Assembly (NCBI GenBank): GCA_022870705.1
Contig: CP072107.1
Location: 1,238,501-1,302,500 of the forward strand
Reading direction: 5' to 3'
Origin: Oscillospiraceae bacterium CM
GTDB taxonomy: Bacteria; Bacillota; Clostridia; Oscillospirales; Oscillospiraceae
DNA: 64,000 bases
Position numbers and translations under genes: made by a program
Shown here: one piece after another, positions 46,882 through 56,991 of the stretch
Position numbering within the stretch: position 1 is the first letter of the stretch
Layout: every line of letters starts with the position of its first letter
The notes under the pieces: generated by a model
The model's input: the letters and a program-made list of their open reading frames with translations, nothing else
What the model was told of the DNA's origin: nothing
Databases searched by the model: none

Positions 46882-46923
46882 CTCACAGCGCACCTCCCAT
46901 CAGCTTCTGTCCGCGGGGGATCT

Positions 46924-48687
46924 TTAATATTCTTCGTCGAGATTGATCTGCCTTTTTTTAAGCCGTTTCGGCATTTTTAAAGCAAGACTGGCATTCTGGC
47001 GCGTATCCGCAGCCTTGATAAAGGCCAAAAGGCCCCAGCAGGCCACAAGACTCGAGCCGCCCTTCGATACGAACGGGAATGTCACGCCCGTCAGCGGCAG
47101 AATATCAACGGAGCCAAGAACGTTTAAAAGCATTTGAAACACCAAAATAGCCGCCGCCGCACACGCGGCAATGACGTAGTAGGTGCTGCGCGCCGTCCGC
47201 GATGCGCGCACGGCGTAGAGGACGAGCGCCAAAACGGCTGCGACGGCGATGACGGCAAGAATGAGCCCCAGCTCTTCGGATACCATGCCGAAAACAAGGT
47301 CGGTATCGGCTGCGAAGATGTTTTTCAGCCAGCCGTTACCCGGACCAACGCCAAAAAGCCCGCCGCTGGCGGCGGCCGCCATTGTTCTTGTCTGCTGATA
47401 ACCGCCGGTGCTGGCCGCTTCCCACGCATGACCCCAGGTGGCAAAGCGGGCCGCGACATGCGATTTATACGTCACTGCCAGAAAACCGGCCAGACCGGCA
47501 CCGGCGACGCTGAGCGAAACAGTGCCAAGATCACCGGAACGGATGAACGCGACGACGAGGTATGCCACAAAGAAGATGAGCGCCGTGCCGAAATCGCCGA
47601 TGAGTGCGAGCGCAATAACGCAGATACCGGCATACGCAACGAACAAAAAGAGGTTGCGCTTGGCAAACAATCGGTCGAGCGTCGCCGCCCCGACAAAAAC
47701 AAACGCCAGCTTGACAAATTCAGATGGCTGAAAGCTCATGCCACCGACTGACAGCCAGTTGCGCGCGCCAAATACCGTTGGGCTGAGCAGGAGGTTCAGT
47801 GCCAATAAAACAAGGCCCGTGATGCCGATGGGCCAGCGCAGACGCACGGCATTTGCTAAATCGCGCAGAAACCAGCCGATGAGAAAATAAAGACCGACAC
47901 CGGCCGTTAAAAGTGCGGCCTGTTTGTAGAGATCTCCCGGCGCCGCTGACGCCGTTACGGCCATGCCGATGGTGCAAAGCAGAAACGCCAGTGTTTCGGC
48001 TTCAAACGCCACGCGGCGGAGCAGCCGCGTGGCAATATACGTCAGCCATGTGAGCGCCGTCAGCGCCAAAAAGGCGATTGGGACAGCCGGTGAAAGGGCC
48101 TCTCCCGGTGCGATGCACAACGCAAAGCCAAGCAGGAGTTGAAAAAGCGTCAGAAAAAAAAGGGTTAAGGACGGTCTGATGACGCGGCCTGGACGCTCGC
48201 GCTCCATAGCCTGAACAGCCTGATGAACAGGCCCCATCGTCACAAAAACAAGCTCAACGCCGCCGAGCTTGATGATATCCCCGTTATCGATCTCCGCCTC
48301 ATTGTCAATTTTCTTTTTGTTTAAAAAAACGCCGCCTTTTGACTGGAGATCATAAAGCCGCCACGTGCCTTTGTCGTCACGGATGAGCGCCGCGTGACTT
48401 CTCGACAGCGTCGGGTAGTTTAAGCGCACATCGGCTGTCTGCGATCGGCCGATGATATTCTCCCAGTGATACAGGCCGACGCGCGCCCCATTCGGCAAGC
48501 TGAGATAACCCCACTCTTCCGGGTCGTCATGGCCGCGAAGAAGTGAGCGGATGGCGCGATAAGCCACGATCCCCGCGCAAAGCGGCAGTAAAAACCGAAT
48601 AAATAGCGTGATATAGGAAAAGATGCCCGCCGCATCCGCGCTGACGGCTTCGTGCAGCTTTGTCGTTAGCCCTGTGATCGCATCCAA
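46924..48687 (-). CDS. FHA domain fused to FtsW/RodA/SpoVE (SEDS) glycosyltransferase
   Basis: A multi-pass peptidoglycan polymerase with an extra N-terminus. One transmembrane helix (about residues 20-45) leads to a cytosolic FHA domain (about 65-150: IIGRSQTADVRL, LSRSHAAL, GGVFLNKKKI), which binds phosphothreonine. About ten SEDS helices follow, with the family motif GNWLKNIFAADTDLVFGMVSEELG and PLTGVTFPFVSKGGSS. The start is taken as TTG at 48687, six bases after GGGGGA; the ATG at 48720 lies against a strong hairpin and lacks a ribosome site. With PrkC in the same window, FHA-based control by Ser/Thr phosphorylation is plausible. The paired PBP lies downstream. Confidence 0.9.
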   Translation of the reverse strand: MDAITGLTTKLHEAVSADAAGIFSYITLFIRFLLPLCAGIVAYRAIRSLLRGHDDPEEWGYLSLPNGARVGLYHWENIIGRSQTADVRLNYPTLSRSHAALIRDDKGTWRLYDLQSKGGVFLNKKKIDNEAEIDNGDIIKLGGVELVFVTMGPVHQAVQAMERERPGRVIRPSLTLFFLTLFQLLLGFALCIAPGEALSPAVPIAFLALTALTWLTYIATRLLRRVAFEAETLAFLLCTIGMAVTASAAPGDLYKQAALLTAGVGLYFLIGWFLRDLANAVRLRWPIGITGLVLLALNLLLSPTVFGARNWLSVGGMSFQPSEFVKLAFVFVGAATLDRLFAKRNLFLFVAYAGICVIALALIGDFGTALIFFVAYLVVAFIRSGDLGTVSLSVAGAGLAGFLAVTYKSHVAARFATWGHAWEAASTGGYQQTRTMAAAASGGLFGVGPGNGWLKNIFAADTDLVFGMVSEELGLILAVIAVAAVLALVLYAVRASRTARSTYYVIAACAAAAILVFQMLLNVLGSVDILPLTGVTFPFVSKGGSSLVACWGLLAFIKAADTRQNASLALKMPKRLKKRQINLDEEY

Positions 48688-48724
48688 CCGTTTTCCCCCG
48701 CTTTCAAGGTCATCAAGCATCGGC

Positions 48725-48779
48725 GGGCGGGCAAAAGGGGCGTCGGCGTCATCCGACAGTCTGCCCTTTTATCCCGCCC
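48725..48779 (-). other. long imperfect hairpin ahead of the FHA-SEDS gene
   Basis: Arms 48725-48741 and 48763-48779 pair through GGGCGGG/CCCGCCC, AAAA/TTTT and GGGC/GCCC, with an inner GTCGG/CCGAC stem, about 20 pairs with small bulges. No T-run follows on the minus strand, so it may control processing or translation instead of ending transcription. Confidence 0.5.
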
Positions 48780-48803
48780 GTCACGTCATGCTGTCTGTGT
48801 TCT

Positions 48804-50864
48804 TTATTCGGCGTCGGCCAGCGCTTTGGCCTCTTCGATAATTTTCGCTTGAACAGGTGCCGGGGCCTCCTCATAGCGCTCAAAACGGAGCGTAAAGGAG
48901 CCGCGTCCCTGTGTCATTGAGCGCAGGTCGATGGCGTAGCTGGACATTTCGCCCATCGGTACCTCGGCTTCAACGACCTGCATCCCGTCGGCATTTAAAT
49001 TCATGCCCATCGGGCTGCCACGGCGCTTGGATAAGTCACTCATGATATCGCCCATGTACGTATCGGGAATCGTCACCGTCAGGGAGCCGATTGGCTCCAG
49101 AATAACGGGATTGGCCTGTGGAATGCCCTCTTTATAGGCCAGCTGCGCGGCCGTTTTAAACGCCATTTCCGAAGAATCGACAGGGTGATACGAGCCGTCG
49201 ACGAGCGTGGCTTTCAAATAAACCATGGGGTATCCGGCCAAAACGCCCTTTTGGATGCTCTCGCGCAGCCCCTTCTCAACAGCCGGGAAGAAGTTTTTCG
49301 GTACGCTGCCGCCGAATACGTTTTCGGTGAAAACAAGGTCTTCCGTCTCGCCCGGCTCAAAATCAATGACGACGTCGCCGAACTGGCCGTGACCGCCGGA
49401 CTGCTTTTTATGGCGGCCTCTGACCTGTACCTTTTTACGGATTTTTTCGCGGTAGGCGACGCGCGCTGGCGAGAGGACAACCTCAACACCGAACTTGTCC
49501 TTTAATTTGGCGCACAAGACGTCAAGCTGGATGTCACCAGCTCCAGCCAGCACCATCTGCTTCGTTTCAACATTATTTGTCACGGTAAACGTAAAATCTT
49601 CTTCTGATAGGCGGACGAGACCGGCGGCAATTTTGTCCTCCTGCCCTTTCGTTTTAGGGGCAATCGCCATGGCGTAGCACGGCGGGGCAAATTCAATACC
49701 GGCAGCCGTTATGACCTTTTTGGGGTCGCACAGCGTGTCGCCCGTCTTTGTGTCTGTGAGCTTTGAAACAGCGCCGACATCGCCGCAGACGACCTCTTTG
49801 ACCTCCACGCTCTTTTTCCCCTGCATTTTATAGAGGTGTCCGATTTTCTCGTGCGCACCGGTGCGGGCGTTGACAAGGGTCATATCGGTCGTCACCTTAC
49901 CGGAGATGACCTTGAAGAGGCTGAATTTACCATATTGGTCGGACAGTGTTTTATAGACGATAGCGCAGGTTGCTCCGGTTGGGCTAACGTCTATGGGGTC
50001 ACCGTCGTCGGTTACTTCCTTGCGGCCTTCCTGCGGCGACGGGAAAAGGTCAACGACTGAATTTAACAGTGTTCTCGTGCCGAGGCCGGTTAAGGCGCAG
50101 CCACCGTATACGGGAAACAGCGTTAAATCCTTGACGCCTGTCTTGAGGCCCGCGATAATTTCTTCCGTCGTGAATTCCTCACCGGCGAAATACTTCTCCA
50201 TGAGCGCTTCACTCGTCTCGGCAACACTTTCATTGACAGCCGTATAGAGCTTTTCAAGCCGCTCGGACATGGACGCCGGAATTTCTATTTCCTTCGTTTG
50301 GCCGTTTTCCAAGGTATATGCTTTCCTGTAAATCAGGTCGACGATGCCTTCGACCTTACCGGCGTCATTGACGATCGGCGCGATCATCGGGCAGACCGAC
50401 GTGCCGTATTTTTCGCGGAAAGCCGTGTAAACGTCTTTATAATTGCCGTTTTCTTCATCAATTTTTGAGACATATATAGCTCTCGGGAGCTGCCGCTCGG
50501 CCAGATAGTTCCATGCTTTTTCCGCGCCGACGGTAAGTCCGTCCTTCGACCCGCACACAATGATGCCGCCGTCTGCAACGCGCAATGCCTCGACGGCCTC
50601 ACCGGCAAAATCGAAATAGCCCGGCGTGTCAAGGATATTGATTTTACAATCTTTATATTCAGCAAACATCGTTGCCAAGGATATTGAAATCTGACGCTTA
50701 ATTTCCTCTGCCTCAGAGTCACCGACGGTGTTGCCGTCTGCGATCTTCCCGAGTCTGTCTGTACCACCCGTTAAAAAAAGCATGCTCTCGGCGAGGCTTG
50801 TCTTTCCGTTGCTTCCGTGTCCAAACAATGCAATATTGCGGATTTTATCAGTGGCATAGGTCAT
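48804..50864 (-). CDS. elongation factor G-like GTPase (EF-G paralogue)
   Basis: 686 residues with all five EF-G domains. The G domain differs from canonical EF-G: P-loop GHGSNGKTS instead of AHVDAGKTT, DTPGYFDF where EF-G has DTPGHVDF (the catalytic His is Tyr), and SKID in place of NKMD. This matches the FusA2-type paralogues of Firmicutes and Actinobacteria, whose role is not settled. C-terminal domain IV-V motifs (GSYHPVDSSEMAFKTAAQ, RRGSPMGM, RSMTQGRGSF) are intact. It has its own promoter. Confidence 0.93.
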   Translation of the reverse strand: MTYATDKIRNIALFGHGSNGKTSLAESMLFLTGGTDRLGKIADGNTVGDSEAEEIKRQISISLATMFAEYKDCKINILDTPGYFDFAGEAVEALRVADGGIIVCGSKDGLTVGAEKAWNYLAERQLPRAIYVSKIDEENGNYKDVYTAFREKYGTSVCPMIAPIVNDAGKVEGIVDLIYRKAYTLENGQTKEIEIPASMSERLEKLYTAVNESVAETSEALMEKYFAGEEFTTEEIIAGLKTGVKDLTLFPVYGGCALTGLGTRTLLNSVVDLFPSPQEGRKEVTDDGDPIDVSPTGATCAIVYKTLSDQYGKFSLFKVISGKVTTDMTLVNARTGAHEKIGHLYKMQGKKSVEVKEVVCGDVGAVSKLTDTKTGDTLCDPKKVITAAGIEFAPPCYAMAIAPKTKGQEDKIAAGLVRLSEEDFTFTVTNNVETKQMVLAGAGDIQLDVLCAKLKDKFGVEVVLSPARVAYREKIRKKVQVRGRHKKQSGGHGQFGDVVIDFEPGETEDLVFTENVFGGSVPKNFFPAVEKGLRESIQKGVLAGYPMVYLKATLVDGSYHPVDSSEMAFKTAAQLAYKEGIPQANPVILEPIGSLTVTIPDTYMGDIMSDLSKRRGSPMGMNLNADGMQVVEAEVPMGEMSSYAIDLRSMTQGRGSFTLRFERYEEAPAPVQAKIIEEAKALADAE

Positions 50865-50901
50865 TTGTGTCGTTCCACTCCTTTTAAAAAATCTATCGGC
50901 A

Positions 50902-50930
50902 ATTATATACTAAGATTCTTTAAAACACAA
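50902..50930 (-). promoter_or_regulatory. promoter of the EF-G-like gene
   Basis: Minus strand: -10 TATAAT (50902-50907) with a weak -35 TTGTGT (50925-50930) at 17-base spacing; AAAGGAG before the ATG. Confidence 0.55.
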
Positions 50931-50968
50931 TAAAATGTTTAGACACTATGCGGAGAGACAGACGCCCG

Positions 50969-53224
50969 TCAGTGGCCGTACCGGGCAAAGCCGCAGATCA
51001 CGAGGACGGCGAAAAGCATTGACATCATATAGAATATGAGGTTTCCGGCGCTTGCCGCCGTCAGAGAACCAGACCAGTTGACGACAAACATGATGAGCAT
51101 GCCGAACAAGGCCGACGCGACGGAAAAGACCGTCGAGACAATGGCCGTCGTCCGAAGGCGTCTGCCGCCCGTGATCGACTCGACATACGGCCCCATCCCT
51201 TCCCGGCTGACGATGGCCGTGATGCGCTTGGCCTCATGAAGCGAATCGTCGGATATGTCATAGGATTTTTGGATCGGCATATACTCGACGTCATGAATCG
51301 ATACTTTGAATTTCTGTTCGAGCATGATCGGCGTTATGTTGAAATCGCGCACGGCGAAAAAGAGCTTAACATGGTGGCGCAAAACGGAGACCAGTGCGTT
51401 TTGTACGGATTTGACGGGGACGTAATTGACGGCAAAGACGGCAATCAGCTTTTTATTGATCGCCGTGAATACGGCGTTTTTCACATTGAGGCTTGACGGC
51501 AAACGCACGCCCATCAGGTTCATAAAAGCCCCGGAGCCGGTATAGACGCGCTCTCCGCGAATCAGGCCGCCGATACCGCCCTCATAGCAGGTAAAGTCCT
51601 CCACGCGGTATTGACTCATCCCCTGCTTGGAAAGGTGGTCGGCGAAAAGCATTGACAGACCGGAATCGGAGGCGATGATGAGGCTGCCCGTATAACGGAT
51701 AGCCTTATCCGGCTGAACTTCTTCAAAAATTTTTATGCCGCCGAGCGAGAGCGTCCCTGTCGGAAAAAGGTCTTCATCGGTGATGCCGACGCCGTCCGTA
51801 TGGAACAAATCGTCCGCGCCGCCCCAGCCGGCGATCGCAGCACCGGACTGCCTGGCGCGGCGGGCCACAGCGTTAAAAGGGACCGCAAACGCTAAAACTG
51901 ACGAAAACGGCGCGGCGGCCGCCATAATGGCCGCAAAATGGTGCAGAAAATACGGCCCTTGTCCGTGCCCAAAGGAGGCATACAGGCTGAAAACAGCCGC
52001 CATCACCAAAAGCAGCGGCGCGGCATAACGGTAGGCCATCGCCGTAAAATCCTCCTGAATGAGGTTGTTGTAAAAGCCAGCCGTTCTGTCGGACACTTTT
52101 TTAATAATTGTGCGGCCAAGGTCGTCACAGATTTCCGCGATGATACCGACTGGCTTCGAGGCGGCCTGCGCCGTTTTCAGTGTCTCCGTCATGGCGCGGG
52201 CATACGTTTTCTCACCCCAAAGCGTAAACGTCAGCGAGAGGGCGGAGACGACGCAATAGGGCGCGCCGTAGCTTTCGCTGTGCGTCAAAATGGCAAATGT
52301 CGCTGCGGCCGCCGTGACGAGGCATGAGAAAACGTTAAGCGTTTCCGCGCCGGGTTCCCCCTTCACAATCGTCATCACACCGCGGATGAGGGTATCAAGC
52401 GCCAGCAGCATCACGCAAAACATCAGCATCATTAAAATGCCGTTTGTTAAAACAAGACTGCGCCCGATGCCGAACGGCAGCGCCGCGCCCGCCTCGTACA
52501 TCAGCGTAAAAACAGCCATGACTACGGAAATCGCAAGGCTCGCCAGGCTGCGCAGCGAATAGGAATTGCATATATGCGCAAATCGCTTGACAGCGGAGCG
52601 GAAATCCGGTTCTTCAAATATTTCTTCCGGCACGGGCTCGCCTTCAAGCGCCGCGTCGTCAACGATCTCTTCCTCGTCGTCGTCGGCATATGTATTTCTG
52701 CCGAATAAGCCGAAGACCTTTCTGGCAGTTTTTCGCGTCTCATTTTCAAGGGCTGTCTGCCGCACGATAGCTTCGGCAACGTCCTCATCCGTTTCGTCAT
52801 CAGCGGCTGAGACGCGTGTGATCGGGATGACATTTTTCGTACCAGAATTTAGTTCATCGTCGCCGGGTTCCGGCTTTGTCTCGTGTGTTTTGCCTCCGGC
52901 CGCGTCTTTAAGCTCAGAAAGCGTCGGCAGCGGCACCGTTTTATCGAGCGGCAGGGCAGCCTTTCCCCGTGCGGCGGTCTCCGGCGCTGCTTGCCGGTAT
53001 TTTCCGCCGGCAGCTTCCTGAACAATCTTGTCCGTTTTTTGTTTCAGGACACCGCTCGGTGTCTTTTTGTCACCGGCAATATAGGCAGAGCCTTTGTATT
53101 CGGCCAAAATGGATTCCAGCGAAATGTCGTCGCCGTCGGTTCCGTCATCATCCGCAGCGGGGCCATCGTCGTTCGGGGGCCTGCGCGTATCTTTTTCAAC
53201 CATGTCAAAATTGTCACGAGCCAT
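50969..53224 (-). CDS. degenerate P-type ATPase-like membrane protein
   Basis: 751 residues. A disordered acidic cytosolic N-terminus (1-210) is followed by about six transmembrane helices (225-465), a soluble region (466-690), and two C-terminal helices (about 693-745), the layout of a P1B-type ATPase. Landmarks are recognisable but decayed: the metal-site CPC position reads APF (438-440), the phosphorylation motif DKTGTLT reads DEDLFPTGTL (483-492), and GERVYTGSGAFMNLMGV (557-573) resembles the N-domain nucleotide loop. No TGES-like or GDGxNDx motif is present. Catalysis looks lost; function unknown. ATG behind GAAGGTGAC; rlmB lies upstream. Confidence 0.8.
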   Translation of the reverse strand: MARDNFDMVEKDTRRPPNDDGPAADDDGTDGDDISLESILAEYKGSAYIAGDKKTPSGVLKQKTDKIVQEAAGGKYRQAAPETAARGKAALPLDKTVPLPTLSELKDAAGGKTHETKPEPGDDELNSGTKNVIPITRVSAADDETDEDVAEAIVRQTALENETRKTARKVFGLFGRNTYADDDEEEIVDDAALEGEPVPEEIFEEPDFRSAVKRFAHICNSYSLRSLASLAISVVMAVFTLMYEAGAALPFGIGRSLVLTNGILMMLMFCVMLLALDTLIRGVMTIVKGEPGAETLNVFSCLVTAAAATFAILTHSESYGAPYCVVSALSLTFTLWGEKTYARAMTETLKTAQAASKPVGIIAEICDDLGRTIIKKVSDRTAGFYNNLIQEDFTAMAYRYAAPLLLVMAAVFSLYASFGHGQGPYFLHHFAAIMAAAAPFSSVLAFAVPFNAVARRARQSGAAIAGWGGADDLFHTDGVGITDEDLFPTGTLSLGGIKIFEEVQPDKAIRYTGSLIIASDSGLSMLFADHLSKQGMSQYRVEDFTCYEGGIGGLIRGERVYTGSGAFMNLMGVRLPSSLNVKNAVFTAINKKLIAVFAVNYVPVKSVQNALVSVLRHHVKLFFAVRDFNITPIMLEQKFKVSIHDVEYMPIQKSYDISDDSLHEAKRITAIVSREGMGPYVESITGGRRLRTTAIVSTVFSVASALFGMLIMFVVNWSGSLTAASAGNLIFYMMSMLFAVLVICGFARYGH

Positions 53225-53248
53225 AACGTCACCTTCTCTCCGGTCAGA

Positions 53249-54094
53249 TCAGTTTGATTCAGCCGCCGTCTGCCGCTGGCGCAGCGCTTCATATAGGACG
53301 ACCGCAGCTGAAACAGAAGCGTTGAGCGACGCGATTTTCCCGGTCATCGGGATCGAAACAGTAAAGTCGCACGTCTCGGCGACGAGGCGGGAGAGCCCCT
53401 TCCCCTCCGAGCCGATGACAAGGGCCGTTGGCCCCGTTAAGTCTGTTTGCCAGAGACCGGACTGGCCGTCTGCCGCCGTACCGTAAACCCAGAGCCCAGC
53501 CTTTTTTAAGTCCTGCAGGGCCGCCGTGATATTAGAAACGCGGGCAACCGGCAGATGCGCCACGGCCCCGGCGGACGTTTTCGAGACGATCGCCGTCAAA
53601 CCGGCGCTGCGCCGTTTCGGTATAATAACGCCGTGCGCCCCTGCACATTCGGCCGTCCTGATGATCGCGCCGAGATTGTGCGGGTCTGAAATTTCGTCGC
53701 AAACGACGATCAGCGGCGTCTGGCCAAGGCTATTGGCCCTGCTGAGTATATCGTCAACCGTCACATAGACGGCGGCCGACATAACAGCGACGACGCCCTG
53801 ATGCGCGCCCGTTTTGCTCATCGCGTCAAGCTTACGCTTGTCCGCCTCGACAACGACGGTACCCGCGGCGCGCGCCGTCGCGGCAATATGACCCAAAGCG
53901 CCGTCTGTCTCACCGGCGCTTAAAAAGATTTTATCGATTGGCCGCCCGGCGCGCAGCGCCTCAATAACGGCATTGCGCCCTTCCAGAACACCGGCATCGT
54001 CCTCCAGCGCCGCATCAGGCATCGTTCGGCGCTGATGATACGGGTCCATATGGCGCTCGATCGGGCGTTTTCTCGGGTGATTGTTATCGCTCAT
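53249..54094 (-). CDS. rlmB: 23S rRNA 2'-O-methyltransferase RlmB (TrmH/SpoU family)
   Basis: 281 residues: substrate-binding N-terminal domain (LEGRNAVIEALRAGRPIDKIFLS) and a SPOUT methyltransferase knot with DEISDPHNLGAIIRTAECAGAHGVI, LVIGSEGKGLS and SIPMTGKIASLNASVSAAVVLYE. Probably methylates G2251 of 23S rRNA. AAAGGAC before the ATG. Confidence 0.95.
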   Translation of the reverse strand: MSDNNHPRKRPIERHMDPYHQRRTMPDAALEDDAGVLEGRNAVIEALRAGRPIDKIFLSAGETDGALGHIAATARAAGTVVVEADKRKLDAMSKTGAHQGVVAVMSAAVYVTVDDILSRANSLGQTPLIVVCDEISDPHNLGAIIRTAECAGAHGVIIPKRRSAGLTAIVSKTSAGAVAHLPVARVSNITAALQDLKKAGLWVYGTAADGQSGLWQTDLTGPTALVIGSEGKGLSRLVAETCDFTVSIPMTGKIASLNASVSAAVVLYEALRQRQTAAESN

Positions 54095-54121
54095 TCAATA
54101 GTCCTTTAAAAAGTCGTTATT

Positions 54122-55282
<1,161 letters not shown>

Positions 55283-55322
55283 GATGCCGTCTCCTTTGAC
55301 ATATTTTCTCATAATTTTATTT

Positions 55323-55351
55323 ATTATACCACAATACGCCGATAACATAAA
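55323..55351 (-). promoter_or_regulatory. promoter of metK
   Basis: Minus strand: -10 TATAAT (55323-55328) with a poor -35 TTTATG (55346-55351) at 17-base spacing. Confidence 0.5.
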
Positions 55352-55373
55352 GTATAAATTCTGACAGATTAAA

Positions 55374-55396
55374 ACTGCCGCTTATAAAGCGGCAGT
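55374..55396 (-). terminator. terminator after citrate synthase
   Basis: Perfect ten-base stem ACTGCCGCTT (55374-55383) / AAGCGGCAGT (55387-55396), three-base loop, followed on the minus strand by TTTTAAT. Confidence 0.85.
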
Positions 55397-55415
55397 CTCA
55401 TTTTGTCGCGTTAAA

Positions 55416-56786
55416 TTAGCGGTGCTCAAGCGGCACAAATGCCGATTTCGGGGTGATGGCCTTATATGCCGGGCGGATAATTCTGTTGCCGTTGTACACC
55501 TCTTCGATACGGTGCGCACACCAGCCCACCATCCGTGCCACGGCAAAAAGCGGCGTGTAGAGCTCATGCGGGATGCCAAGCATTTTATAGACAAATCCGG
55601 AGTACATGTCAACATTGGCACACATCGGTTTATCAACGTGGCGTTCTGCCGCAAATGCGGCCGGCGCAAGACGTTCGACAGCTTCGAATAACTCGAATTC
55701 CTGAAGCATGCCCTTTTGATCAGCCAGCTTTTTAGCCAGCTCTTTGAGCCGAACGGTGCGCGGGTCGCTGAGCGTATAGACAGCGTGGCCGATGCCGTAA
55801 ATGAGCCCGTCGCCGCAGCCGGCCTCACGCCGTAATATTTTTCGCAGATAGCTTAAAAGGTCCGCTTCATCCTCCCAGTTGGGCACATCGCGCTCAATAT
55901 AGGAAAACATCTCCATGACCTTTTTGTTTGCCCCGCCGTGACGGGGGCCTTTTAAGGCACCGACCGCGGCAGCCATTGAGGAGTAAATATCGGTGCCGGA
56001 TGAGGAGAGGACACGGCAGGCAAACGCCGAATTGTTCCCACCACCGTGTTCGGCATGCAAAACAAGGGCTAAATCGAGCAGCTGCGCTTCTTCCTGCGTA
56101 AAGCTGTTGTCATGGCGGACGGAATAGAGAAAGTTTTCGGCCGTCGAGAGGCCTTCCTTCGGGTGGTGGATAAAGAGGCTCTCCTTGTCGAAATAGTGGC
56201 GTTTGGCGGCATAGGCGTTTGCCACAATGACGGGACAGCGCGCGATGAGATGAAGCGCCTGATCGAGCTCTTTATGTAGGTTGTTGATATCTGTTTCCGG
56301 ATCCTGGTCGTAGGAGTATAGCGCCAGAACGCTGCGCGCAAGCTTGTTCATAATGTCCTTGCTGGGCGCGCTTAAAATCATATCTTCCGTAAAGCCGCTC
56401 GGCAGGTGCCTGTATTCGTCCAAGATACCGTTAAAGCAATCGAGTGACAATTTGTCCGGCAGTGTACCGAAGATAAGCAGATATGCCGTCTCCTCGAAAC
56501 CAAACCGTCCTTCGCTCATAAAACCGTCAATCATATCAGACACGTCGATGCCGCGGTAAATGAGCTGTCCGTCAATCGGCACGCGCTCCCCGTCCTGCAC
56601 GTAATAACCGCGCACATTGCCGACCTTTGTCACGCCGGCCATCACGCCGGTACCGTCAGCATTGCGGAGGCCGCGTTTCACGTCGAGTTCTGAGTAACAG
56701 CTTTTATCGACAACAATGCTTTGCTGCATCTGGGCGGCGCGTTTATTTAAAAAATCTATTGTTTTTAGCGCTCTGTCAGCGTGCAT
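55416..56786 (-). CDS. citrate synthase
   Basis: 456 residues. Active-site His in LHAEHGGGNNSAF and in GPRHGGANKKV, and the Asp/His region GIGHAVYTLSDPR. The long N-terminus and Cys/Asn pattern fit the citrate/2-methylcitrate synthase type common in Clostridia. No aconitase or isocitrate dehydrogenase lies nearby, so it probably feeds glutamate synthesis through an incomplete cycle; that is inference. It has its own promoter and terminator, so it is a single-gene unit. Confidence 0.94.
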   Translation of the reverse strand: MHADRALKTIDFLNKRAAQMQQSIVVDKSCYSELDVKRGLRNADGTGVMAGVTKVGNVRGYYVQDGERVPIDGQLIYRGIDVSDMIDGFMSEGRFGFEETAYLLIFGTLPDKLSLDCFNGILDEYRHLPSGFTEDMILSAPSKDIMNKLARSVLALYSYDQDPETDINNLHKELDQALHLIARCPVIVANAYAAKRHYFDKESLFIHHPKEGLSTAENFLYSVRHDNSFTQEEAQLLDLALVLHAEHGGGNNSAFACRVLSSSGTDIYSSMAAAVGALKGPRHGGANKKVMEMFSYIERDVPNWEDEADLLSYLRKILRREAGCGDGLIYGIGHAVYTLSDPRTVRLKELAKKLADQKGMLQEFELFEAVERLAPAAFAAERHVDKPMCANVDMYSGFVYKMLGIPHELYTPLFAVARMVGWCAHRIEEVYNGNRIIRPAYKAITPKSAFVPLEHR

Positions 56787-56819
56787 TGGCGATCACTTCC
56801 CTTTTTGTTGTAGATTATA

Positions 56820-56848
56820 AATATACAGCGCCAAGCGATTGTTGTCAA
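56820..56848 (-). promoter_or_regulatory. strong promoter of citrate synthase
   Basis: Minus strand: -35 TTGACA (56843-56848), perfect; 17-base spacer; -10 TATATT (56820-56825). Confidence 0.8.
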
Positions 56849-56991
56849 TAAAATGCATGAAGTTTTATCATTTCCTGCATTTTCCCTTTCAGATAACTTT
56901 GCCGCTTTTCGTCTTTTTAGTCTTTTGGAATAAAACCCATTTTATAGCAGAAACTATGGTTGAAATATTCTGATTCTCGGAGGAACGAACG

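Noticed and set aside
55283-55372. SAM riboswitch upstream of metK
   Set aside because: The leader is short and AT-rich and none of the conserved SAM-I core segments is present.
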